NCBI RefSeq assembly: GCF_051106095.1
Contig: NC_135786.1
Location: 207,943,001-208,007,000, forward strand
From: Pogona vitticeps
Lineage: Eukaryota; Chordata; Lepidosauria; Squamata; Agamidae
DNA length: 64,000 bases
Reading direction: 5' to 3'
Position 1 is the stretch's first letter; each line of letters starts with the position of its first letter. Of the stretch, positions 1-11,135 are shown piece by piece. Below the pieces are notes generated by a model that was not told the origin of the DNA, did no database searches, and saw only the letters and a list, made by a program, of their open reading frames with translations. The position numbers and the translations under genes are program-made.

Positions 1-310
1 GATGTTTTTCCTATGTGTTTTTAAAGATCAAGTATATTGTCAGATCTTAGTGCTATTTCACGCTTTGAGAGCCTCTGACAGATCTTGCAGCTGCAATAAA
101 TAACGATCAGAAGATGCAGCTAAATATATCCACCTTCAATTCACACTGTTTAGAAAACAGCGTGCAACTTGCATATTAATACTGTATTATTATAGGGTAG
201 GCACCAGAAACCTCAACTTTTCTCTTTCTTATTATTCAGTCTTAATTCAGTGTAAGATCCTATTTTAGAATTAGCACACAATTTTGTTTCTTCATTGTAT
301 CTTATAGATA
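1..310. other. Unique AT-rich DNA, nothing recognised
   Basis: No gene, repeat family or regulatory element was recognised here. The only open frame touching it runs through the neighbouring trinucleotide repeat and encodes a histidine run, so it is not credible as coding. Confidence 0.5.
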
Positions 311-311
311 A

Positions 312-366
<55 letters not shown>
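311..366. repeat. (GAT)n microsatellite
   Basis: About 17 nearly perfect copies of GAT/ATG lie in tandem. The reverse frame reads as a poly-histidine run, which is an artefact of the triplet. No sign that the repeat is translated. Confidence 0.95.
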
Positions 367-367
<1 letters not shown>

Positions 368-659
368 AGCGGGGCAGGGGATCAGACTTTGAGCTCATCA
401 GTGGGACATGATTATTTTTAAAGGATACACATTGCCACAAATCATGTTTTCAACACACACAGCCTGTATGAGACTTCACTTCTGTTGCATTCCAGAGGAC
501 TGCCCCCTAAAAGAGGGTAGGCAGTTTCTACAATCTGGATGCCATGAACATCCATTGAGCTTGAAGGGCTGCATGGTTTCCCATGACATCCCTTCTTCCT
601 ATTTTCTTACCAAAGTGGGTTGTTGGGTTTGTTTGTTTACTGAAAAGACCCACTTGCAA

Positions 660-758
660 TCTCTAGTGGCTGATATTAACCGACCAGATAGGCGGGATAT
701 AAATAAATAAAATAAAATAAAATAAAATAAAATAAATATAAAAATAAAAATAAAAATA

Positions 759-857
<99 letters not shown>

Positions 858-860
858 AAT
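660..860 (+). repeat. L2-like LINE tail expanded into an (AAAT)n/(AAAAT)n microsatellite
   Basis: The motif GGCGGGATATAAATAAAT at about 691-708 is the usual 3' terminus of squamate L2-like LINEs. It runs directly into about 150 bases of AAAAT and then AAAT units. The microsatellite appears to have grown from the element's own tail. The low-complexity antisense frames here (Ile/Phe/Leu/Tyr runs) are not genes. Confidence 0.75.
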
Positions 861-1509
861 AATCAACAGGACAAAGGAAAAAAGGGCCCAGAACAGAGGG
901 TTGGGAGGTCACTTGGTTTTTGCTCTGCTATCTAGTTGTACTCCTCACAAGTTCAAGCCATAAGTGTTTTGCTTTGCTTTGCTTTGTTTTGACCGAGAGA
1001 AAAATAACATGGATAAGATAATTTTAAAAGGGTTTAGAACATGCACCTCCAATGCAACAGCACACAGTTGCAGTCTATGAATGGATTTTGTGTTTGTGTT
1101 CTGCTAATTTGCATGGGCAAAGCCATAAAACAGAGATTCAAAACCACATAAAATACAGTTACCTCAGCTTCTTATTATGAGTTAATTCTCTAACAAACCA
1201 TAGCTACAGAACTGTAACAAGCTATTGATGTGCCTACTTGCTTTTTCATTAGTCCCAATTTAGGAAAGCAACACCTAAATTGTGTGCTCTTGCTTGTATT
1301 CCCTCAGGGATACTTCATTACAAACTATGTAACACAAGTTTTGCAAATGGAAAACTTCATTAAATGAGTGTGCTTCAGTTAGTAAGCCAGGATATGAAAA
1401 GACCATTATTATTCACATCTTTTTTTAAAAAAAGGAATAAATCATAACTATTAAATTAGAATTCTCTCACTGGAATGACTTGCTTTGGGGCCTAGATGTA
1501 TAGGCAAAT
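861..1509. other. Unique AT-rich DNA, nothing recognised
   Basis: A short run of GCTTT pentamers occurs near 970-990. Otherwise I see no gene, repeat end or conserved motif. Confidence 0.45.
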
Positions 1510-1522
1510 AATTTTTTCTCTT

Positions 1523-1759
1523 GGTTGTTGTGGGTTTTTCGGGCTTCTTGGCCATGTTCTGAAGGCGGTTCTTCCTAACGTTTCGCCAGTCTCTGTGGCC
1601 GGCATCTTCAGAGGACAGCAAACTGTTTGCTGTCCTCTGAAGATGCCGGCCACAGAGACTGGCGAAACGTTAGGAAGAACCGCCTTCAGAACACGGCCAA
1701 AGAGCCCGAAAAACCCACAACAGCCATTAGATCCCGGCCGTGAAAGCCTTCGTGAATAC
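1523..1759 (+). mobile_element. Inverted-repeat retroelement end (Penelope-like, tentative)
   Basis: Two arms of about 101 bases (1523-1623 and 1625-1725) are near-perfect reverse complements around a centre at 1624. About 34 unpaired bases follow (1726-1759). The whole is flanked by an exact 13-bp direct repeat, AATTTTTTCTCTT, at 1510-1522 and 1760-1772, which fits target duplication by a retroelement rather than the 2- or 8-bp duplications of mariner or hAT. The arm sequence is familiar as an abundant dispersed repeat in lizard genomes. Assignment to Penelope-like elements is my inference from the inverted-end layout and the hammerhead-like motif in each arm. The mirrored frames on both strands are a by-product of the palindrome. 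It could instead be an unclassified fold-back element. Confidence 0.6.
1633..1676 (+). ncRNA. Candidate hammerhead-ribozyme-like motif in the right arm
   Basis: In order: TCCT (1633-1636), CTGAAGA (1637-1643, fitting the CUGANGA core), a 5-bp stem GCCGG/CTGGC (1645-1649 with 1659-1663), GAAA (1664-1667), CGTT (a permitted NUH site) and AGGA, which pairs with TCCT as stem I. Stem III would be only the self-complementary ACGT, so activity would need a dimer, as proposed for Penelope-like elements. One extra base (U1644) lies between the core and stem II relative to the consensus, so activity is uncertain. The left arm carries the same motif on the minus strand. Confidence 0.35.
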
Positions 1760-1801
1760 AATTTTTTCTCTTTCTAAACTCTTTTTAAAACATCAAACTA
1801 C

Positions 1802-1945
1802 TAGATAACTCAGTGGTTTAGGTATCCGGCTGCACAGCCATAGATTGGGAGTTTGATTCCCCACTGTGCTTCTTTGACAGAGGCTGGACTCAATGAACCA
1901 TAGGGACCCTTCCAGCTCTAATGTCCTAAGATCATCATCATTGTT
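1802..1945 (+). repeat. tRNA-headed SINE with CR1-like tail
   Basis: The head has an A-box-like stretch (AACTCAGTGGTTTAGG) and a B-box-like GAGTTTGATTCCCC, as in the common squamate SINE head. It runs into CCCTTCCAGCTCTAATG, the CR1-type 3' region. The copy is moderately diverged. It is a retroposed pseudogene-type sequence, not a functional tRNA gene. Confidence 0.75.
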
Positions 1946-3860
1946 AACTTTTGCACCAGCTCCAGGTGAATCTAGGATCCTTCTAAGTGGCTTTTGGGAT
2001 TACCATCTGTTCCACTAATGTTACACACACCTACTGCTATCATTTGTATCGATTGAACTGTCAGCATCATTTTGTAAAATTAAAATGTTTTAATCTAGAC
2101 ATATCCATACTATATATTGATCCACTGAAAGTTTATCTACTTTTGATCAAAATGAAAAGAAACTAAATTGAAATTTTCATTGATGCATCATTTAAACTTA
2201 TCTATTTGGATAATTATTTGAGACATCCAATGACTGATTTTACATTTATGCCTCTGCAACACTATTAGATCTCACAAGATCCTCTTCAGGTTTTCTTTCC
2301 CCCTTCGCAAGTTGACATAACTGTCCCTCTGCAATTTGCCATTAGCCCTAAGTTTGTTATCAGTGGAATGAGAACCACTTTCCATGTAACATCATTGTCA
2401 GCATATAGTTTCAGTAAGAGATGCTATTTTAGAAAATGCAGATAATTAGGTGGTGAAGTAGGTGACATGCATCTTCAGAGAACTAAATTTTGTTTTAAAA
2501 GAAGCAAAATAAAAGATTTATAAAATGCTATTTGTCTAGCTTTGCAATCTTAAAAAAAGAGAAAAAAAGACAACATACGTATTCTTGTCAATGAGCACCA
2601 TTATAGAAAAATTCCCAGAGGCCTGTTTCATTTTTAGTGGGAAGCATCACAGAATTTACTTACAGCTGTCTTACAAAATTAAATACGTATGGCAATGTTA
2701 TTTGAGGAAAATGTAGTATAAAGGTGAACCTTTTTGGCTGCTTTGTTAACAAACCATGGCAATTATTTAATGATCTACAGGATTCATTTCCATTATATAC
2801 ATAAAGATTTCCAGAGAACTGCATGGCCACAATAACCTCTGACCCAAATATCTTGCTATTCTTCTGAAAGCTGTTCCCAGTCAGAAAGCCCCAGTGGCTC
2901 TCCGCTCCACTGTCTCATGTGTGACTCTGTGTTTCAAGCAGCTGTGCATGGAACATGACAGATTGTATTAGTATTATTGTCCTAAGTTTTAGTTTAAAAT
3001 AACAGGCAGAGTTGCTTATAATGAAAAAATATGTTATTAATTAAAAGTTCAAAAGGCATGACTAGAGAGATCCAAGAAAATCTTCATGAGAAAATAAGTC
3101 TGCAGTCATGGTGCAGACTTATACAGTAGATGATTATATTTTTATTTTTTAACCAAGAAAAGGGGTTCTGAGACCAATGTTCAAAGACAAGCAGGTCCCA
3201 TGATCCATCAGCTCCTGGAGAATTGATAACTATTTCTTTTCCATCTGCACACCTCTAGTTCCCAAGAACGTCTTCTCTGATTACTGCAAAGGATTGCAAA
3301 TAAAATTGCATTAATTGACCAGAATTACTCCATAAATTCCCTCGAAGTTAAGTCGGCCAAGTTATTAAGCTCATCACTTTTTAGGGATTTAACAGTCCAA
3401 AAAGGCTGGGAGATGGCTGGAGAAGACGCTTCATTCTTTACTCCTTCTCCAGTTAGAAGGAAGGGGAAAAGGTTTGTGTAAAATGGACAGGTGGGGTTTT
3501 AGAATTATTTGAAGAGGGCTAGCTTTGAGTTTTTTTGTTTCTGTTGGCCTCCTTCTATGCTTAGCCTATATAAGAGAAGGGTGTATGAAGGGAGTATACA
3601 AATAAATAAATATTTATAAACAAATAAATGAAAGCAAATATTACAAAATGTCATGGTCACGATCCACCAGTGTGCTTCAGAATCTGGGACCAAGATCTTC
3701 TGCAAATCTCCATGGTGTCCCAAAAAGAAAAAAAAAAGTAGAAAAAAAGCTACTACACAGCAATTCCACGCTGTCCAGATCAGGCCACATGAGGACTGCA
3801 GAATGAAGGGAGGGTCAATTATTTTGACAGAAGCAGTGGGATCCAGAAGAAAATTAGCAC
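1946..3860. other. Unique AT-rich DNA, nothing recognised
   Basis: About 1.9 kb of AT-rich sequence with no convincing open frame, repeat end or RNA gene. A short AAAT run occurs near 3600-3612. Confidence 0.45.
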
Positions 3861-3876
3861 TGGATTCCTTTTATTT

Positions 3877-3923
3877 TGTTTGTTTGTTTGTTTGTTTGTT
3901 TGTTTGTTTGTTTGTTTGTTTGT

Positions 3924-3975
<52 letters not shown>

Positions 3976-4008
3976 ATGCATGCATTCATTCATTCTTTCA
4001 TTCATTCA
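3877..4008. repeat. Compound (TTTG)n-(TTGC)n-(ATTC)n microsatellite
   Basis: TTTG units run from about 3877, change to CTTG/TTGC near 3925, and degrade into ATTC units by about 3983-4008. Cys/Leu/Val/Phe repeat peptides in the overlapping frames are artefacts. Confidence 0.95.
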
Positions 4009-4440
4009 CCTATTCAGTTGTTATACCACCCATCAGGCTACCAAGGCCACTCTGGGTGGTTCACAACTTATTAAAACAACACATAACTCTTTAAATAAAT
4101 TCACAAAACATAGAAACAATGCAAGAAAAAATCCAAAAACATATCAATCAAGGAAAAGACAATATGAAAATGATTAATAAAGACAAGGTGGCAGAGTAGA
4201 TAGCTTAAGCACTGAAAGCACCACCGCGCTCAGTTGATGTCATATCCAGGAAAGCCTGTCTAAACAGCCATGTTTTCCTTCTTTCCCAAGGAAACCAAGG
4301 CCAGGCGATCATGGTATCCCTGGAACTTCTCTCTGCTTGAAAGATGTGGGGCATGTTTACCAGTATTTGTACAGGGAGGGCAATTGCTGGCCAGGCCAGT
4401 GGCAGACAGTGGGGGTTGTTGAAAATATGTCATGAAAGTT
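4009..4440 (-). repeat. Antisense L2-like LINE 3' region (diverged)
   Basis: The stretch around 4020-4080 (TACCACCC...CCACTCTGGGTGGTTC...ATTAAAACAA) matches the antisense 3' untranslated region commonly left by squamate L2-like LINEs. It abuts the microsatellite at its 3' tail side. The following 300 bases look like older upstream parts of the same element, with less certainty. Confidence 0.5.
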
Positions 4441-4770
4441 CAAAATGGTATGATGTTGGGATTCATGCCCACTTGTTTTTATTGGTTTTGTTCAAGCATG
4501 TTTGATAGGCTTATAATACACTACAAATCTATAATCATGTTGAGATAGCATTAGAGAAGGGAGATATTCGTATTTGTAAATTAATCTGAATATCCCCATC
4601 CCAGCTGCAACTAGACTGGGTCCAGCCCTTGGAACTGGCCTGTCCACTCATGTGTCGCTGCGCTGTCAGTGTCCTGCTCTTCCCGCCAATCGCATAAGTA
4701 GCTCCACTGTGTCCCGGCTCGGCTGGCCACATGACGAATCTCCCCATACTAAATTCCATTGATTTAATTG
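4441..4770. other. Unique DNA, nothing recognised
   Basis: A small GC-richer patch occurs at about 4600-4740. The 74-codon antisense frame there has no recognisable family resemblance. Confidence 0.4.
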
Positions 4771-4965
4771 ATGTTGTTATGTGCTGTCAATTTGAAACCA
4801 ACATGTAGAGACTCTAATAGGGCTTCCAACGTAAGTGAGATTTTTAAGGAGTGGTTTTACTGGTTCAACTCACACCAGTGAGTTTCCATGGCTAAGCTAT
4901 GAGTCAAACCCTGGTCTACAGAGTCCAAGTCAGTCACTCTATCCACTACACCACAAGAGGCCCAC
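4771..4965 (-). repeat. Antisense tRNA-headed SINE
   Basis: GTGCTGTCAATTTGAAACC starts the body. The region ends in CTATCCACTACACCAC, the reverse complement of a tRNA-like head. The intervening phrases (AGTGAGATTTTTAAGGAGTGG, GAGTTTCCATGGC, GAGTCAAACCCTGGTCT) match a common squamate SINE read backwards. Diverged, therefore old. Confidence 0.7.
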
Positions 4966-6065
4966 TCTAGTGCAATTTACTACACTAAGCAACACAGGTT
5001 TGGTCAATATCTCCAATATTTTCTCCTAAAAGTCTCCAGCATTATACAGAATTTGCAGTTCAGTCAAGCATATCAGTCATGTTTAATAGAAAATCCATTT
5101 AGCCCTACATATTCCTATATATAACATTAACAGGCTGCCATTTGCCCTGCTCTGGACAATCTAACATATATTCTGAAACAAAACTAAACATGAAAAGTGG
5201 CTTGATTTGTGAACATTCTGTGGTAATGAACCCAAGCCAAGCAGCCTGTCATCTTCTTAAAATAAATAGGATAGAATATGGCCTCTCATATGCCAGGACA
5301 AATTACTTTCCAGTAAATTTGCCAGCTCTCCCAAAGGAGAGTGAGGGACTAATAGTCATTTCTGCTGGAACAAACACCGACAGTGAATGATGGTGTGGGA
5401 TGGTCTGGAGTTATTTTAACAAGAAAAAGGAAATCTGAACATGAACATGTATAGGCAACTGAGTTAGACATTTTCCCAGTACTTAGTATTAAGAATGTGA
5501 ATGCTTACCTATCTTATCCTCATAGGAGATGATGCAAATATTTCATTTGCCATTGGAATTTTTTTTCCTTACCTGTCAAGAAGGCAAGACATTTTCTTGT
5601 GTAATTGATGAGTTTTCTTACCTTGAGTAAACTGAATAATTTGCATAAATTGCATAATATGTGTATAAATTACAAAAAATGTAACAGCTGCTCTCCTGTT
5701 GCATGGACTTTGAATATTAGGAGCCTTGGATAGGGTTTTGGTGTCTTTTAAAGAAATTAGCCAGTCCGATGCGTGTTGCTTAAAAGTATTCTTGACTTCC
5801 CAAATGGAAAGGTCACAAGTTTTGCACAGATTGCTACAGAGACATTTTGCACAAATTCCAGAAGCTTTAATTTTGGAGGAGCACACCTTTTCTTTCTTCT
5901 GCTCTGACAGTGCAGAATCGCACATTTCACAGGAGTTCCTAATCAAAGTTGCTCATGATAAAACAGCCTATATCAAAGTATTCTTCACATCCGTACCAGG
6001 TATTAACAAACAAAAGAGATGAGTCATACTTGCTGAACAACTGCAAACACACACACATTGATCAC
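4966..6065. other. Unique AT-rich DNA, nothing recognised
   Basis: Overlapping frames of 98 and 125 codons lie on opposite strands at 5569-6022. Neither shows a known domain, and both are compatible with chance. Confidence 0.4.
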
Positions 6066-6205
6066 ATAGTGGGGAATTGAACTCCCAACCTCTGGATTAT
6101 GATATGTATTATGATTTAATTGTATTTATTTTATTTTTGCCCTTTTTCACTGTTTCAAGTGTCACTTGGGTGAAAAGGCAGGATATAAACAAATAAATAA
6201 CTTTG
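6066..6205. repeat. SINE-head fragment followed by an L2-like LINE tail
   Basis: GGGGAATTGAACTCCCAACC (6071-6090) is the reverse complement of a SINE tRNA-like B box. It is followed by CACTTGGGTGAAAAGGCAGG and ATATAAACAAATAAATAA, an L2-like 3' terminus on the plus strand. Both are fragments. Confidence 0.55.
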
Positions 6206-6234
6206 CATGTTTATGAACCTAAATATTTCAGAGA

Positions 6235-6610
6235 GCACCTGTATCTATATCTGCCTGTGCTTTCAGGTCTTCTGCAAAGGCTGTCCTACAGGCATCAGAG
6301 ATGTACAATTACTCCACAGCAAAGGAGAAGACCTTTTCTTCACTGGTACCTTCCAGACACAGTTTGCTGTCCACATGATTCTGGGAGTTATAGTGCAAAA
6401 AGCACCCCACCCCCCCTTCCCTGAATTCTACTTCTCATTTCTGGTGCCTTTTTGATGTAATCAGAGATTTTAAATTTTAGCTGTTTCATTGTTTCTATCT
6501 ACTGCTTTAGTATTGTTACTCACATAGATTTCTGTTATTTGTTGCCTGTATGTTGTCCAGGTATCCTAAAAGAATGAAGGGGTGGTACATAAATCTCTGC
6601 AATAAGAAAG
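6235..6610 (+). repeat. Diverged L2-like LINE 3' end
   Basis: A region resembling the end of an L2 reverse-transcriptase frame (GGAGAAGACCTTTTCTTCAC) precedes AT-rich untranslated sequence. It ends near GGTGGTACATAAATCTCTGC, which is like the usual ...GGCGGTATAAAT terminus. Strongly decayed. Confidence 0.4.
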
Positions 6611-9590
6611 TAAAACTGTTATTCTGCTCCATCAAATATCCAATTTACCTTCTGGCAGCTTCCTTTTATTAGCTTGCTTATAGTATAAATAAAGTGAAAT
6701 AACCATGTGGACTTACTCTTCTTCTCCAAAAGGATCTTGGATTTCAAAAGTAGAGAAAAACAATTACATTCGGACCCGAAATGGGATTATGGCAGAAATT
6801 GCAAAGTTAATTTTCTGCTATACCACAGAGGTTTGAAGTAATTTTTTCTTTCTTGTGAGGAATTTAAAAAGGCTACTACTAGACAGATATTAAGACTGAT
6901 AATCTGAGCAAATAACTTGGTTTGTGTTGACCATCCTATGTCTCTGAGCTGTGCCTCTTAACATAGCTCTAAGACCATAAATCTAGACACCTGAAACTTG
7001 GTATGAATCCAAAGAGGACCTTAGCAGCATGAAAGTTGGTGTTAATTTGTTTTTTGTTTTTAAGGCTGATTGGTTTGCATTTCTGTGTTCTGTAGTATTC
7101 CCTATAAACATAGATAACAAACTTTCCCAACCTATACTAACCAGGAAAGTTATACTGAAGCCCAGCCTAGGTTGTTAACTTCCTTAGATTACCTTCAGGC
7201 AGGTTCATGCAGTGTTTCCCTCTTTAAGACCCCCTTGAAAGGGCAAAAAGTGAAGTTCACCTACTACTCCCATGTTTTCTCTTTTTTCCCTCTCTAAGCT
7301 CAGTTTGTTTTCACTCTTGGTGTTTTTGTTTTTGTTTTGTTTGTTTGTTTGTTTTTAATTTCTTCCACTTCTGGACTCGCTACACTGCTCACAGTCATTC
7401 ATGCTGAAATGGAGCTCCCTATTTAGAAGGAGAAATCCTATTGGGGATATTGACTTCACAGTAGTATTCTTCCAGCTATTGCAGTTAAAACTACAGTAGT
7501 TTAAGCCTGTATTATTTGTAACTTTTGCATCAAGGTATACCACCACCAAAACCAGTTTTCTGAAATATTGATTAAAATACAGACTGTTGTGTGATAAAAT
7601 AAAAGAGAGTGAACCAGTGGGCAACAGACTATTTAGGTAAAAGCCAGAGGGAACATATCTCATAGCTCAAGTTTATGTAACACACTTAACCAAAAATGCC
7701 ACAGAGCACTACTAAAAGCTAATTATCAGTGAGCCTAGTTGAGGTTGGGGGGTGATTTGTACATATAATCAATCCAGTTATTTTTAACTCAGCAAAATTT
7801 TATGTTTCTAGCTGTTATATTTTGGAGACAAAACATGCAGCACAAGTATCCAACATGGTGATATTCTTAATGATGGGCTGTTAAAAGCCCTCAGGTGGCA
7901 TCATGTAAAAGTTTCAGTACACCCCAGGTTTGCTTATCACCCACCATTGAGCAATTCTGAATGACTACCAAAGTTAAGTGTTAACTGTATTAATGAAGGA
8001 TCAGCTCATAACCCAAGAAGGTTGTTTCTAAAGCAATGATAACATAACTGAAAAAGCATCTCTATTGTCAACAGTGACAGAGCGCGGATAGGAAAGGGAC
8101 AATGCTTGTGAATATGTGTTACAATCATAGGAAAGGTCCCCACCTTTAAAACACTGGCTTTTGTGCTCAGTTTGCTTGCACAATTGAAATGATGACAACG
8201 GTAGATTGCCACTGATTAATCATTTCCAATATGATCATTCCCATTCTGCAGGTGGAGCTGCACAACAGGATTTCATACTGAAGCATACATAAGCATAATG
8301 AAGAACATCAATACTGAAGGATGAATTATTATTTTTTCCTTGTCAAAGTCTTCCAGATCTAGACATGAAGAAATACCCAAGACATGAAAGAGTCTCATTA
8401 AAAACCATCAAAATGATCAAGAGCAATCTGAAATTAAATTCTCGCCATCCCTAGTGGAGTAACTCTATATAACTTTAGAAAGTGTTTATTTTGATAAAAC
8501 TCTTCTAGTAAAGGCTACACCGAACTCTTTCCAAGATCAAAGCTTTGCCATATATTGATTTTTTTTTCAACCTCAAATACTTTTTTTATTCTAAGTTCTC
8601 GACATCAGAAAATATCCTGATTTTAAAAAGTCTTTACAGAGTGAGACTGTTAGAACCTGTATTTTGGGAAGGTGAGTCACTGTAGCTAGCAGGTCTGCAA
8701 GCTTAAGTAAATAAATAGGTAGGTATATAAATGCCAGTGTGCATTTATTATGGGTACTTCTTGAAGTTGCCGCTTGTTTATCTCATTGGAAATTTTTGTT
8801 AAGCATTATATGTAACAGTATGACACATTACTGGAATGAATGATAGCTTCAACCATGGTGTTCAAGGATGTCAAATCAGGCTCAGCAGGTAAGGGGGGAA
8901 AATCAATGTTCAGTTTGATAATGTTTTATTATTACAACTCTCAAGATATCATAAAACAAAAGCAAAAGAATTTAGGCCTTTCTCTCAGTCCCACCACCCT
9001 TCTTTTTGTAAAATGAATAAAATACAGTTGATTTTAAGTCATTTCTCATGAGACTCTTGTTCCTTTGGATTTATTTATATTGTTCCTTGGTCATGTAAAA
9101 AACACTAACCAAGGATCAAGCTATAAGTGATTTGGGGAAATCCATGAATAGGGAATATAGGGATGTGAAAATTCCTCAGTCTTGATTTCAGTTTGTTTCT
9201 CTGAAGCTCACCTACATTCTCTTCCTGTCACTGGACGAAACTGACCAGAATCCTGTTGAGGATCTACACCAACTTAAGTGTAATTGTATAAATTGCTAGT
9301 AATCAACAAGTTGCTACTCACATTTTTCATTCTGCTCGAAATTATATGACTGGTATGCAACCATCAATGGAAGCATTCACAACTTGCTAATTAATTCACT
9401 GCTACAATGTATGCATTTATGCTTAGGTTAGCATAAATCTTGAAATGGTCTTAACTGTAGTCCTGAACTGCGCTTTTTAAAAGAGAATTTAATTGCCACA
9501 GCTTTTGAAAAAGAAATTTCATCACAATATTTACAACTTTATCCCGCCCTTAAGGATCTGCATCTGTTCTTGCAAGTCAATCTATATGAT
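6611..9590. other. Unique AT-rich DNA, nothing recognised
   Basis: Nearly 3 kb without a recognisable gene or repeat end. Short TTTG runs occur near 7325-7350. The 102-codon antisense frame at 7355-7663 has no recognisable domain. Confidence 0.45.
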
Positions 9591-9806
9591 ATTTGTGCCG
9601 TCAAATCAATTCTGAATTATGGTGACGATTTCAGGATTTTCTAGGTAGAGAGTACTCAGAAGTAGTTAACCATTCCCTTCTTCTGGGGGTCGCCTGGGGA
9701 CTGTGCAGTTTGCCCATAGGCCACACATGCTGGCTCTTCTGATATGCACAGTGGGGAAGAACTCTCAGTCTCTAGCATCATAGCCTGATGCCTAGGTCAC
9801 TGATCT
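9591..9806 (-). repeat. Antisense tRNA-headed SINE, copy 1
   Basis: The body runs from GTGCCGTCAAATCAATTC through GTAGTTAACCATTCCC and CTGTGCAGTTTGCCC. It ends in the decayed reverse complement of the tRNA-like head (GCACAGTGGGGAAGAACTC...TGATGCCTAGGTCACTGA). The same family recurs at 18.4, 49.7 and 58.7 kb. Confidence 0.75.
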
Positions 9807-9829
9807 TGATATAATATATGGGATTATGA

Positions 9830-10110
9830 ACACAAAGAAGGCTGACCACCAAAGAATTGAGAGGCTCCAATACTTTGGCCATCTCATGAGAAGAGAAGAT
9901 TTCCTGGAAAAGACCCTGATGTCAGGAAATTGTGAAGGCAAGAGGAGAGGGGGACGACAGAGGATGAGATGGTTGGACAGTGTGATCGAAACTACCAACA
10001 TGAATTTGACCCAACTCCAGGAGGCAGTGGAAGACAGGAGGGCCTGGCGTGCTCTGGTCCATGGGGTCATGAAGAGTTGGACATGACCAAACAACTAAAC
10101 AACAACAATA
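9830..10110 (+). mobile_element. Bov-B (RTE) LINE 3' end, first copy
   Basis: The frame at 9826-10086 encodes residues characteristic of the Bov-B ORF2 C-terminus: LQYFGHLMRREDFLEKTLM, then RQRMRWLDSVIETTNMNL and WRALVHGVMKSWT. It ends in an AACAACAATA tail. Relative to the neighbouring copy it lacks the segment between KADHQRI and ERLQYFGHL, so it is both 5'-truncated and internally deleted. Bov-B is abundant in squamates and supports the organism call. Confidence 0.93.
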
Positions 10111-10115
10111 TAAAC

Positions 10116-10506
10116 ATGAAGGCTGACCATCAAAGAATTGATGCTTTTGAATTGTAGTGCTGGAGGAGACTCTTGAGAGTCCCCTGGACTGCAAAGAGAA
10201 CAAACCTACTGATTCTGAAGGAAATCCACCCTGTGTGTTCAATGGAAGGACAGATCCTGAAGCTGAGGCTCCAATACTTTGGCCATCTCATGAGAAGAGA
10301 AGACTCCCTGGAAAAGATCTTGATGTTGGGAAAGTGTGAAGGCAAGAGGAGAAGGGGATGACAGAGGATGAGATGGTTGGACAGTGTGATCGAAGCTACC
10401 AACATGAATCTGAGCAAACTCCGGGAGGCAGTGGAAGACAGGAGAGCCTGGCGTGCTCTGGTCCATGGGGTCACGAAGAGTGAGACATGACTTAACAACT
10501 AAACAA
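10116..10506 (+). mobile_element. Bov-B (RTE) LINE 3' end, second copy
   Basis: This copy begins with the same ADHQRI segment and continues through DAFEL, RVPWTAKRTNLLILKEI and LQYFGHLMRREDSLEKILM to the RWLDSVIEAT-like and RRAWRALVHGV segments in shifting frames. It has stops and frameshifts and is a 5'-truncated pseudocopy. It lies head-to-tail directly after the first copy, separated by a short AAC-rich tail. Confidence 0.92.
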
Positions 10507-10578
10507 GAAAAATGGGAACATCACTTCAAGGTGAACTTGTCAGCCTTATGAGGCATTCAGCTTTAGGATTAACACATA

Positions 10579-10813
10579 AGAGCCTCGTGGAGCAGTGGTT
10601 AAACCACTGTACTGCAGCCAAAACTGGAGTTCAATCCCAGGTAGCCGGCTCAAGGTTGACTCAGCCTTCTATCCTTCCGAGGTCAGTAAAATGAGTACCC
10701 AGCTTGCTGGGGGGGGGGCAATGTGTAGCCTGCATAATTAACTTGTAAACCGCCCAGAGAGTGCTTGAAGCACTATGGGGCGGTATATAAGGAGCACACT
10801 TTGCTTTTGCTTT
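10579..10813 (+). repeat. tRNA-derived SINE (type with GGGCGGTATATAAG tail), copy 1
   Basis: The head AGCCTCGTGGAGCAGTGGTT has an A-box character and GAGTTCAATCCCAGG a B-box character. The body GGCTCAAGGTTGACTCAGCC and GGTCAGTAAAATGAGTACCC is typical of squamate SINEs. It ends in ACCGCCCAGAGAGTGCTTG...GGGGCGGTATATAAGG and a CTTTG-rich tail. Little decay, so younger than the copy at 42.1 kb. Confidence 0.88.
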
Positions 10814-11130
10814 AAGAAATGGGACAAATACAAAACACATATTCCAGACTCCCTATAATATGAAAAGCATAAAGCCATTGGCTAATAACCTATTGCTAAT
10901 CCTGATTAGAGTAGACTCTTAACTCAGTCGAACTTACTTAAGTGTCAATCCACCATTCAGCAATTGATTTTACTCTTAGTTGGGATTAGCAGTAGGATTT
11001 TAGGCACAGTAAACAGTGCATCTAGACATATGCTATGCCAGAAACTATAATTCGAAAAACCCACAAAAATTTGATCCCTTTATTATGTATTACATAACTT
11101 AGAGATACTGTGTTCTAAAATATAAAATAT
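10814..11130. other. Unique AT-rich flank of the LTR element
   Basis: No gene or repeat is recognised between the SINE and the Ty3/gypsy insertion. Confidence 0.45.
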
Positions 11131-11135
11131 AGTAC

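Noticed and set aside
663-912. Open frames of 67-78 codons on the minus strand
   Set aside because: They translate an AAAT/AAAAT microsatellite into Ile/Phe/Leu/Tyr runs. No coding signal.
1492-1777. Matching open frames on both strands, about 90 codons each
   Set aside because: Mirror images produced by the inverted repeat, not genes.
3653-4177. 174-codon frame
   Set aside because: Most of it is the TTTG/TTGC/ATTC microsatellite and an antisense LINE remnant.
10579-10660. A functional tRNA gene from the A-box and B-box-like words
   Set aside because: No cloverleaf can be drawn. The sequence continues into a SINE body, as do the other tRNA-like heads in the window.
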